From: Nipponacmea schrenckii
Taxonomy: Eukaryota; Mollusca; Gastropoda; Lottiidae
DNA length: 64,000 bases
NCBI GenBank assembly: GCA_030562195.1
Contig: JAUJPP010000012.1
Span: 11,284,001-11,348,000, forward strand
Direction of reading: 5' to 3'
The notes beneath the pieces are model-generated. The model saw nothing but the letters and a program-made list of their open reading frames with translations, made no database searches and was not told where the DNA came from. Below, piece by piece: positions 35,032 through 45,018 of the stretch. Within the stretch, counting starts at the first letter, position 1, and the number at the start of each line of letters is the position of its first letter. The position numbers were made by a program, and so were the translations under genes.

Positions 35032-37380
35032 TGATATTGTTTCTACAATCTTCAATGTCATCTCCAATTAATAGACTATCATCTATAAAGTTGGTATTTA
35101 AATGGCCCGATTTCCTTAGTTGTAGGAAAAATACATTTGTCAATTTTGAGAATATATACGAGGAGCTGGCCCATAGCCATTAGGCAAACAACAGTACTGA
35201 TACATTGTCCCATCCCAGATAAACCGAAAATATTTTCTAAAAGATTTTGAAATAGACAGGGCATGATAAGCATTTGACCAATCAATTGAAGCCATGTAAC
35301 AATTTTTAGTAATTAAATTTATGGCATGAGATAATGTATCCATTTTAAAATGGTGATAATCTAGATTTTCATTGAATTCTTTAAGATCAAGAATAACCCT
35401 GAGAGATCCATTTTTCTTATCTCTAGTGAAAATATCTGATACATATTGGCCTCTTTCTGGACTGGCCTTTTCAATGATTTGTTTTGATACTAAATTACAA
35501 ATTTCAACTGACACTGCAGCATTCTTTTCCTTAGAAAATTTATAAGGGATGGGAATCGAGTATTGATTTACAAAATCGGAGTTGACATCCATGTCAATAC
35601 CGCACACTAATTTAAGTATGTGAACATCAGAAGTCAACGACTTTCAAAAATCCAAATGAAATTTTAATTCGCCAGCAGTAAAATTGTTCATCGATTCAAA
35701 TAAAATTTGATCTAACTAACTGCGAAAATCTTCCCAAGATATTAAAGATTCTAAATCACTCACCGATTCAAACATATCTATTTTTTCTCTGATTGATTTT
35801 TCTTGTTTTGATTGTAGCTGCTTCTCTGATGAGAATTGTACTTCTTGTTCGAGAACCGGTACTGATTTTGGTTTTGAGGAGGTCGCTTGTAGTGACTGTT
35901 GCCTTGGAATAAAAAAGACTTTGATCTAGAGTTAAATCTTGGATTGTTTTTATATACTGACGAACCAACTTGATTTGTTTCTTTTATGTCTTTTACACGT
36001 TTACCAAGTTCATCACCAAACAACCATTTACTTGATCCAGTATCGGTATTATGCGAAGGATTGCACAGTTTTTTGTACTGTAAATTTAAGTCTACCTTCA
36101 AACAATCACGCCTCAACTGATTATGATCCTGCATGATATGGCCAAGCAATGAAAGAGCAACCATTCCAACCTTAATCCCAGAAGACAAAGTCTTATCTAT
36201 ATCATCAGACTTTTTGTCTTGTTTCTTAGATTTCAGTAACAGTTCTACTAAGCTCATAACAGCATATGAACATTTTATAAGGTTCTCACTTAATTTAAAA
36301 AAATCAATGTCTTTGAATTGGGTATCCTTTTTAAGATGACACCATATTTCAGGATTTATTTTCTGTGGATATATTTCTATATTGCCAGGTCTGAGAAATT
36401 TTTCCATGATTTCTTTTAAGCGATCATCAGCTTGTTTTGCTTTAAACATATGTTTAATGATTTCAGCAACTTTTGCTGACAAATCATTACCAACTTTGTC
36501 CACAGCAGAATATTCTTGTTCAAGAAACTTTTCGAAATCATTTTCCATGTCATCCTTTTCACGGTCATCTGTGTCACCGACATGTGGTTGATTTAACAAA
36601 TCATCAATTTTTTGTACAATATCCAGATCTTCCCCGGCTCTCTTTTTATCCAACTTCGGGATTTTATACTTATTTTGAGTCAAAGGAAAATCAGAGTCTG
36701 AATTTTCGGAAATTTCCCCTTCAGATTTATCATCGTTTACATCCGATTCAGAAATAACTCGTTTCCTGCCACAAGTGGGTCGTTTGTCCAAGCGGCTATA
36801 TTCTGATTGTCGTAAATTATCAAACGAATTTGCAATAATTAACCGAATTTCTTCAAAAGATTGTTTATGCATTTCATGCATTTCGGCTTTAAAATAAGCA
36901 AATGTTTGACTATTAGGATTAGTCATATCTTTTGACAAACTTCCAGAAGTAGTCTCTATGAAAATTGCATCATCTTTATTTCTAGATGTCGATGGTCGGT
37001 TTTTTGCCGCCATTTCCGATTGACTGCTTGCGACTTATTCAGCATTATCAACAACTGCGGTTGATTTAGATAGAGGGGGGGGGGGAAACTACTATCTCGT
37101 AGTTCCGGGAAAGCACGGGCCTAGGAATCAGACCTAATTTTTATTTCCTCGCACCGATCGGGATTCGAACCCACGGCACCTAGTCGCCTAGCAGACGACA
37201 GTCCAACTCGCTAACCACTGAGCCATTCACCACCCTAATCATTGCCTTTTAGAGATCTTTTGCATTTTTCTTTGTCAAAAATGACACTAGCTAAATCAAA
37301 AGTCGACTTGCTTGCAGAAGTAGAAGAGGAGTTTTTCTTCGAAGAATCCATTTTCTCGATTCACAAGAAAAGGTAGTGTC
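35032..37380 (-). mobile_element. Partial DIRS-like element, copy I (gag plus truncated reverse transcriptase)
   Basis: Minus strand. Gag starts at ATG 37351, is broken by a SINE (37071-37236), then stays open from 37013 to 35778. It ends in an Asn/Gln/Arg-rich basic tail (nucleic-acid binding). A further region with TAG and TGA stops (about 35770-35640) leads into RT at 35637-35140 (QYVSDIFTRDKKNGSLRVIL, FKMDTL, FRFIWDGTMYQYCCLPNG). After a shift near 35140 comes the FIDDSLLIGD box (about 35085-35060). RT then ends abruptly at 35032. RNase H, methyltransferase-like and tyrosine recombinase regions are missing. Assignment to DIRS rests on the Gag and RT segments, not on a recombinase. Confidence 0.8.
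37071..37236 (-). mobile_element. tRNA-derived SINE (second family) inserted in the DIRS gag
   Basis: On the minus strand the head has an A-box-like TGGCTCAGTGGTTAGCGAG and a B-box-like GGTTCGAATCCC. The 3' end is TAGTAGTTTC followed by a run of C and TCTA. Copy II of the DIRS element gives the empty site. Compared with it, about 15 bases of host ('gttagatttgttact') are missing at the insertion, so this event came with a small target deletion instead of a duplication. Confidence 0.85.
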
Positions 37381-37624
37381 GACGAACGACAGCTTGTGTG
37401 CTATCTCGTAGCAACTATTAAAAGTGTTATTTATTTAAATAACTAAACCAATTAAGGTTTAAAGTCGAATTTCTAAACCAATTAAGGTTTAAAGTCGAAT
37501 TTCTCCAAATTATTAAGAAAATTAGAGAGCGACTAGAGAGAGATGCTTTCACCTCGATGGTTTGACACACTAATGATGGTTTTGGCGCGCGCATCTCAAA
37601 TGACCTCGAAATGACGTCATACAG
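37381..37624. other. Short non-coding stretch between the DIRS and second gypsy elements
   Basis: Contains two adjacent direct copies of a 31-bp phrase (TAAACCAATTAAGGTTTAAA then GTCGAATTTCT) at about 37443-37504. No coding signal. Confidence 0.6.
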
Positions 37625-39594
37625 TAAGACAGTAAAATTTAAGTTTAGATTATACTAATGATAAAGCTGATATACTTGATTCCTATATGGCTTGCGCAGT
37701 TGAAGTTGATACTAGTGATACTATACTTAATTCTGATATTATACAATCACATCCCTCAGATACAGAGGTGTTTACCGATACGACCATCATTCCTGATAAT
37801 AAATTCAATCTTGATGCTAGTCAAATTCAACTTTTACGTCACTTTAATTATACTCTTCAAAATTTTGCTGAGTTACAATATTCAGACGTTTCCTTGAAAC
37901 CTATAATAGATTATTATATTAAGGGTAAGACTCCCTTATCTCAAAAATTCTACTAGATATTTCAGAGTACATGGTTGTTGATAATGTATTATTTCGAGCT
38001 AGAGTGGCTAAATCAAAACGTGCCATGTTATTAGACCATTATCAACTTGTCATTCCGCATGCTTTAGTTAAGCAATTACTAGAATTATACCATGATTCCC
38101 CTATGGCAGGTCATGGAGGTATCCAGGATACCATCGATAGGATTAAGAATACATATTATTTCGAAAGTATGTCTACAATTGTTGCAAATTTTGTTCGTTC
38201 ATGTGAACACTGTCAAAAGCGTAAATTAACAAAAGCGCACACACTCAGGAATCATTGCTTATCCCACTCCATGTGCTCCATTTGAAGTATGGCAAATTGA
38301 TTTATATGGACCTGTTCCTATTTCAACTTCAGGCAATACGTATATATTTACTGCTATCGATATGTTTAGTAAATTTGTTTTTATGTTACCTGTCGCTAAT
38401 AGTGATTCTTTAACTTTAGCTAATGCTCTTGTACAATTGTTTACAACTTATGGTGTTTGTAATGCATTAGTTAGTGATATGGGTCGTGAGAATATTGCAC
38501 AGTGTACTAAAGAAGTTTGTAACTTATTAGGTGTCCCTCAACAGTTTACACCAAGTTTTACCCATCACTGTTTAGGAGCATGTGAACGTTCACACAGAAC
38601 CTTAGCCGAACGGTTAACTCCTTTTATTTCCCATAACAAAACTTTATGGCAAGACAAACTATCTTCTATAGTGTTTTCTATCAATAATACTGTTAACTCT
38701 TCCCTTGGTTTTTCCCCTTTTGAAATTGTGTATGCAGTTCGCCCCCGATTCCCATTAACAGGTCAGTTGACTGATACTATGTTGCAAACCATTCCACATA
38801 CCATTCAAGATTTTGTTCGTAAACAGCACCAGAAGTTGGAATTAATTCGGGAACAAGTTAAAGCCAATGCCCTTAAGGCCCAAACTAAGATGTTAGAACG
38901 GACAAATGAGAATATCCGTTCTTTAAAAGTTAATGTTGATGTTTATGTCTTTTTGCGTGTTGATCCCACTGGAACTGGTCAAAAATTCCAGTATAATTAC
39001 AGAGGACCTTATGTTATAAAGAATTTTACAAGTCCTCATATTGTGACACTTCAAGATCCAGACTCTGGAAAACAAATAGTTGGAGTACATTTAGATAGAC
39101 TAAAGATGGCTTATGTGCGTATACCAAATCCTCAGCCATACTTTCCCGATTCGGTTATAACTAAAGTAGTGAAAGATCCTCTACCAGAGGTAAATGTTGA
39201 ACAATCAGAATCTTCCAGTACTGATATTTTGGAAAATGTTCCTGTTAATCCAAGTGTTCCTGTAATATCTGAAGTGATACGTAAGACGCGTCCGTCGCGC
39301 ACCATTCGTAAACCAGCTCGCTTCGATGACTTTGTATGTGGCGATAGTAGTTACAGTTCTTCTGGACAGACTGGTTTTCATAAGATTAAACGTGTTCTTG
39401 GCCAGAGACAAAAATCGAATGGAAAATTTGAATATTTAGTTCATATTAAGGGTGAACCTGCTCAGTTAGCCTTTTGGGTAGATGAATCCAAACTTAATGC
39501 CAAAGCTAAGAAATCCATTAAATTGAAACCCCCGCCTGTTGTTTTTTCTTATTCTCCCTCTAAGTTTTATCTAGCTACAAATAGTTGGCCCTAA
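37625..39594 (+). pseudogene. Second Ty3/gypsy element: 5'-truncated pol with integrase and chromodomain-like end
   Basis: Open segments run 37687-37956, 37971-38285 and about 38287-39594, with frameshifts near 37960 and 38250. The H2C2 finger is at about 38075-38215 (ELYHDSPMAGHGG, SCEHCQKRK). The catalytic core has Asp in WQIDLYGP (38290), Asp in LVSDMGREN (about 38470) and Glu in ACERSHRTL (about 38580). The C-terminal part (about 39380-39500, KIKRVLGQRQK and EYLVHIKGEP) resembles the chromodomain of chromoviral integrases. RT, RNase H and Gag are absent. The 3' LTR follows at 40185. Confidence 0.88.
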
Positions 39595-40184
39595 ATTTAT
39601 TTCGATCGTTTTAGAAATATTCAAGGTTATTCTATATTATGTGTTTCGTAAGTTGGTAATTGGAATGTGAACGTTGTAACTTTCCATTATTGTATCATGA
39701 GTTAGAACTACATGTAATCTTAGAATTTATCAGTACCGTTTGGTCCGTTTTCTATCTTTATTCATTATGAATATGTGTTGTATATTTCATGTATTTACTG
39801 TGAATTGTATGTTGATAGAATATTATGAGATATTTTGTAGTGAGTTTATGTATAGTAAGTTATATTAGAACCTCTTTTCTACCTTTGCTCACATTAATAG
39901 GTTTTTCATAAGTGGATATGATTATGTATTGGTTATTTTGAGTGTGTATATTGTCATATTTAGATATATATTTGTGTTGTGAGTTGATATCATGTAGCCC
40001 TTTTACGGTCATGTTACCTATTTGCTATTTTTACTCATATTCTTGCATAATTGTTGTTTTGAGTGTACTTTTGAATGTGTTTGATCGCATTAGTTATATT
40101 TTAAATGTACTAAACCAGTTCTCAAATGGAAATTGTCGGGTCTTTAGTAAAATCAGTAAAATGATTTTTTTTTTGCCCGGGGGA
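39595..40184 (+). other. Non-coding 3' internal region of the second gypsy element, ending in a polypurine-like tract
   Basis: T-rich sequence without convincing coding potential, ending GCCCGGGGGA immediately before the LTR (plus-strand primer site candidate at about 40174-40184). Confidence 0.55.
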
Positions 40185-40400
40185 TGTTACGTTCCACTTT
40201 AAGTATTAGACCCTCCCATTTCCATTTGTGTCTGGATAATTGTGCCTGCTTAGGTAATTGTCAATTGTTCCCTAGAGGGGTATTAGATATTGAGACTGTT
40301 GATGGAGCGTGTTTTCCGATATCTGAAAAATAAAGTTTATGGAGAGAATATTTTTATGTCTTTGCGAAGTCGAACCCCATTTTAAACCTTTCACATCACA
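40185..40400 (+). repeat. Solo-side 3' LTR of the second gypsy element
   Basis: Begins TGTTACGTTCCACTTTAAG right after the polypurine-like tract and contains AATAAA at about 40331. It appears to end at ...TTTCACA (40395) or ...CATCACA (40400). The matching 5' LTR is not in the window, so the right boundary is provisional. Confidence 0.65.
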
Positions 40401-41180
40401 GTAAGGTTTACATGTGTTTTCAAAATGTTAAAAAAAAACTGCCATTTTTCCAAAAGCATAGTCTATCTCGCTTACAAATTATCCGACTTTTACAAACTTT
40501 GGCTTCAGCTAAAACTTACGATGTCCTCCATAACTTTACGTTGGCTTTTTTTTTTATAAATTGAATACTTTTTTTAAAAATTCAATTTTTTCGTAAATGC
40601 ACACGCAAAATTTTGATTTCTATCAATACCTTCAAAACAAAACAAAATTTTCCAAAAAGCCAACGAGACGTTGTGGAGATACATGTAGACTTGTGTTGTG
40701 CAAAATTTCAAACTTCTATATTAAATAGTCTAGTAGATATGCTAATTTTAAGGGAATAATTGACGTTTTTTCCGTTCATCCTTCATACCCTTTTTCTCAA
40801 AGTTGAAATAAATTTTATATTTTTGGATAGCTGAAAGTCTCCTCTTTCCATTGATATTTAAATATTTCAGATAGGTGGAAAAAAAATGGTTGGAATCGTC
40901 TATTTTTTGTACATAGGTTTAGGGTTGTCAACCCACTTAAATAGGTCAATGTCGTAAAGAAGCATTTCATTCTAGACACAGATGGAAAATAGTGAAATAT
41001 TTGAGATAAATGATAATATCAATGCACATAATCTGATGACAGTTATTAAAATAACATTGTAAAACCTTTCTGACCTGAAAATAATTAAGGTTATTAAAGA
41101 CTACGTGATCGTACTATTTCATTAGATTAGTATATGATGATACTATAATATATAAATAATGTGTTATTATGTTTATACTA
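40401..41180. other. Intergenic, nothing recognised
   Basis: AT-rich sequence with homopolymer runs. No exon, repeat unit or element end that I can support. Confidence 0.4.
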
Positions 41181-41184
41181 GAAG

Positions 41185-42165
41185 TGATGATTTGATAACA
41201 ACAGTATGATAATGATTCGGTCAGTATTTGATAATATGGTTTGGTTACATCAGAAGATGACGATACTATGTGGTGCTAATATTGGATAAGGTCAGTATTT
41301 GATAGTACTGTGTGATGTTATTATTAGATTAGGTCAGTATTTGATAATACTATGAGATGCTAATTTTGTATTAGGTCAGTATTTGATAACGGGTGTGATG
41401 TTATATATTCGATTAGGTCAGTATTTGGTAATACTATGTGATGATATTATTCGATTAGGTCAGTTTTTGATAATACTGTGTGATGTTATTATATTCGATT
41501 AGGTCAGTATTTGGTAATACTATGTGATGATATTATTCGATTAGGTCAGTATTTGATAATACTGTGTGATGTTATTATATTAGGTCAGTATTTGATAATA
41601 CTATGTGATGTTATATATTCGATTAGGTCAGTATTTGATAATACTGAGTGATGATAATATTCAATTGGGTCAGTGTTTGATAACACTGTGTGACGTTATA
41701 TATTGGATTAGGTCAGTATTTGGTAATACTATGTGATGTTATACATTGGATTAGGTCAGTATATGATAATACTATGTGATGTTATATATTCGATTAGGTC
41801 AGTATTTGATAATACTGTTAGATGATATTATTCGATAAGGTCAGTATTTGATAATACTGTGTGATGTTATATATTCGATTAGGTCAGTATTTGATAATAC
41901 TATGAGATGCTAATTTTGTATTAGGTCAGTATTTGATAACGGGTGTGATGTTATATATTCGATTAGGTCAGTATTTGGTAATACTATGTGATGATATTAT
42001 TCGATTAGGTCAGTATTTGATAATACTATGTGATGTTATATATTCGATTAGGTCAGTATTTGATAATACTATGTGATGTTATATTTTCGATTAGGTCAGT
42101 ATTTGATAATACTATGTGATGATATTATTCGATGAGGTCAGTCTTTGATAATATTTTTGTTAGAT
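41185..42165. repeat. About 43-bp minisatellite upstream of the secreted-protein gene
   Basis: Roughly 22 copies of a unit like TGATGTTATATATTCGATTA + GGTCAGTATTTGATAATACT + GTG, with unit variants (for example 'gatgctaattttgta' and 'ggtaatactatg'). Higher-order blocks recur: the run around 41350-41460 is nearly repeated at 41890-42010. It ends about 330 bp before the TATA box of the next gene. Confidence 0.93.
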
Positions 42166-42490
42166 GTACTGTTCCTATTCTGACAGAGTAATCAAATTCT
42201 CCCAAGTCTTTAGGAGTGTCAACAAAAAAATTAGTTTGTTTTTCCTCGAACTTTTACTGATCATACGGAATCACCACTTCCTAAAATAGCGTTCGGTCCT
42301 GTGGTCTTCTATGACCTAAGCCAGTGTTAAAACAAGGTTAATTATGGAATTCCAAATGAGAAAGATAATCAATTTTTCATAGATATGCACTATCTGTCAT
42401 CAAGATATATTTAATTTGAGAAAATTTATCTGTAACAATATTCATTCAATTGTATTGTGATAAGGTTTCCATTCTTATCTATAACGGAAC

Positions 42491-42498
42491 GGTATATA
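42491..42498 (+). promoter_or_regulatory. Candidate TATA box of the intronless secreted-protein gene
   Basis: GTATATAATG sits about 120 bp upstream of the ATG at 42619 and is the best core-promoter match. Transcription would start near 42520-42530, giving a short 5' UTR with no upstream ATG that I see. Confidence 0.5.
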
Positions 42499-42618
42499 AT
42501 GTACCGAACTCCAAACCCTTGTTAGTTGGCGAATTTGTTCTACACACAGTGACTCTGAAGTTTATCTATAACTCAAGATTTAACAAAGTACGTTCTACCT
42601 AGCACCAGTATACCAAAG

Positions 42619-43347
42619 ATGTATGTATTGGTGTTTTATTGCCTAATCCTGGAAGTGGTTTTCAGTGCTAAACATTGGTCTGATAAGAAAGTTTCAGAAT
42701 TGGGAAAACCTCAACAGGACGTACTACCGCCGTCAAAGTCAAACCGTACTGATATGGAAGTCATCATGGAACGTCAAAGACAACGTGAAGCAATTCGATT
42801 GGCTGGATTTTTGACATTGCAAGCCATAGAAGATACCAAAATCAGAAGCGAAGAACTGACCACTATATTGGATAAACGACTTCAAACAGTCAAAAACCTT
42901 TTTAAACGGCTGCCTTTCATAGTTGGTTTTTTAGTCAACAGAAATAAACTTGGGGTCCATTTGGAGTTGCCGGTCATGTCTAGAATCTTCTTAATGACGT
43001 CAGTGGGCAGACGTGAGATGCTAGATTCAGAGTTACCAACCTTCTTTGAAACCTATTTCAAGAGGATGAATGCGTCGAGGTCTGCCACTGAAATCGTGAA
43101 TATGAGAGAGTTTGCTCTCGAGGAAATGGGAAGATTGACTCGGAAGATAGGGAACAACTACCTTGGTCGAACCATAGATCGTGTCGACTCCAGTCTGTCG
43201 TATATGCAATCAGAGTTAACATTGACAAGAGATATGTTGATAAAATTGCCAGAATTGCTTACTGTTGCAATGAGGGGTCCATACGATACAGTTTCCGAGG
43301 ATCGAATTCGAGAGGGATACAATAAATATGTTAAAAACTCAAAGTAA
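42619..43347 (+). CDS. Predicted secreted protein of unknown function, intronless (242 aa)
   Basis: A single open frame from ATG 42619 with a clear signal peptide (about residues 1-17, MYVLVFYCLILEVVFSA). The mature protein is about 225 aa, highly charged and predicted mostly helical (for example MERQRQREAIRLAGFLTLQ near 50-68 and SEELTTILDKRLQTVKNLF). It has no cysteine in the mature part, so it is not a typical disulfide-rich effector. I recognise no domain. A TATA box upstream and AATAAA 84 bp after the stop make it look like a real gene; codon use is balanced and there are no stops. It may have an intron only in the UTR, or be a retrocopy. Confidence 0.75.
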   Translation: MYVLVFYCLILEVVFSAKHWSDKKVSELGKPQQDVLPPSKSNRTDMEVIMERQRQREAIRLAGFLTLQAIEDTKIRSEELTTILDKRLQTVKNLFKRLPFIVGFLVNRNKLGVHLELPVMSRIFLMTSVGRREMLDSELPTFFETYFKRMNASRSATEIVNMREFALEEMGRLTRKIGNNYLGRTIDRVDSSLSYMQSELTLTRDMLIKLPELLTVAMRGPYDTVSEDRIREGYNKYVKNSK

Positions 43348-43430
43348 CATTCATGTGATCTCAGATTATATTTAATGAACTAAAAAGGAAATTATAAACA
43401 GAAAAGCAGTGTAAATTGATTTCAAAGAAT

Positions 43431-43436
43431 AATAAA
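43431..43436 (+). terminator. Polyadenylation signal of the secreted-protein gene
   Basis: AATAAA 84 bp downstream of the stop codon, followed by a T-rich tract. Confidence 0.65.
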
Positions 43437-43439
43437 AAT

Positions 43440-45018
43440 TTTCTTTGAGAATTGCTTCGTTTATTTGCTTTTTGATAGTCTGTTGGTATCATCATGGTCC
43501 TTCTTATATATTCCCAACCGAGTATATAGAACATGTATTACTTTAAATCCGATGACTGATATTTGCCGGGTCATGCTTGGCTTGTCTGCAAGGCTAAAGT
43601 AGAAACGACTTTCCAGCCCTCTACCATATAAGATATCCCACTTCCATAAAAACAATGCGGAAATTTCATTCTGAAAGCTATCAATGTCCCTCATACACAC
43701 AAACAGTTTAGAAAATATTTCTTCAGAATCTAGAAATAGACACGAGAGAGTCGGGATATCTGGTGTACTAGTTATTCCGAGCCAGGATTACTGGTCGAGT
43801 CAGGGGCGATCCCGGTGGGGCAGTGGAGAGTTCGTATCGGAATCACTGGTGCAGAAAATTTACCATAGAGGAAATGATAACAGAGCTTCAGTGATGGATT
43901 GGGGCATACAAATTACTAGTATGTGGCTGACATGGCTACTAATATGATCACAAACTTTGATAAATAATAAAATAATAATAAAATAATAATGAAGTATAGG
44001 CATTACGTGACATAAAGATTGGGTAAATAGTCTTTAGGTCTTTTGGCTTTTGGCGAAGATGTTGCCTGGTTATAAGGAACTGCAAGAACCAAAAGCTCAA
44101 ACTTCTGCTATTCAACCTAAAATCTGAATTATCTCCTCAACTCATGGGCTGGTAATAACAGTAAAAAGAAAATCGCTTTTGAAATATTTGCTTTTGACAT
44201 AAAATTTGTTGATCTTGAAATTTTACACGATCTATGACGAGAATTCGGACAGTTCGGGAATTCCAAATATTGTTCTCTACACGCTTAACAGATCTTAATG
44301 AAACATTGCGACATTGATAGAAATGAAGCGAGAAGAAACGGTATTACAAATATACAACTATATGACAAGGCATCGAGGATGTATCTGGTGGTATATTTGT
44401 ATTTAGTTGGGTGAAATGACCACTGAAGTCGATTGTCACATAAACATAATATAAACGATACGTCATATGATTGTATTAAATCTGGGAGGAAATCCATTAA
44501 TTCTGAGATGTTGGACCTATGTGTAAAATACTTTTACATTTTGATATAAAAATGCTATTTTCTGCAATGATTAAAATCTGTATTTATTTCTGATTTCGAT
44601 ATTGATAACAATTAATTTACAGCGAGATAAATATAATGATAGCACCTTGCAGAGGTTCGAAAGCCTGCACATAAAATACAAGACAATTTACAATTTTCAA
44701 CAAAGTGTGGCAAAATACACCTTTAAGCATAATGACATTGGCTACTGTGCCATTCGTTGTTGATAGAAACCCACTCTTTCAATCTTTGAATCTGATCAGA
44801 TTCACACAAAAATTATTCTTCTCTTATTGGTCAATCACTTAAATTAATTTGAAATTTAGTTATATAAACCAATCAGATTGTAGCACTTCTGAAATATGTA
44901 TAAGTGAATAGGGTCCATGACCAACACACAGATCTCCACATTTGATCTTGAATTCTTCTATTGAAGACTACATTCACTGCGGTGCAACAACTGCTACACC
45001 AAATGGAAACTGTTACCT
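43440..45018. other. Intergenic / 3' region of the transporter gene, nothing recognised
   Basis: Contains the probable 3' UTR of the minus-strand transporter at its right side. Short open frames at 43461-43700 and 43684-43947 overlap on opposite strands and show no motif. Confidence 0.4.

Noticed and set aside
33936..36757. Several plus-strand frames of 60-120 residues
   Set aside because: Antisense shadows of the two DIRS gag copies.
37140..37236. tRNA gene on the minus strand
   Set aside because: Same reasoning: the homologous DIRS copy lacks it and it has a SINE body and tail.
43684..43947. 87-residue open frame
   Set aside because: No motif, no splice context, overlaps an opposite-strand frame of equal quality.
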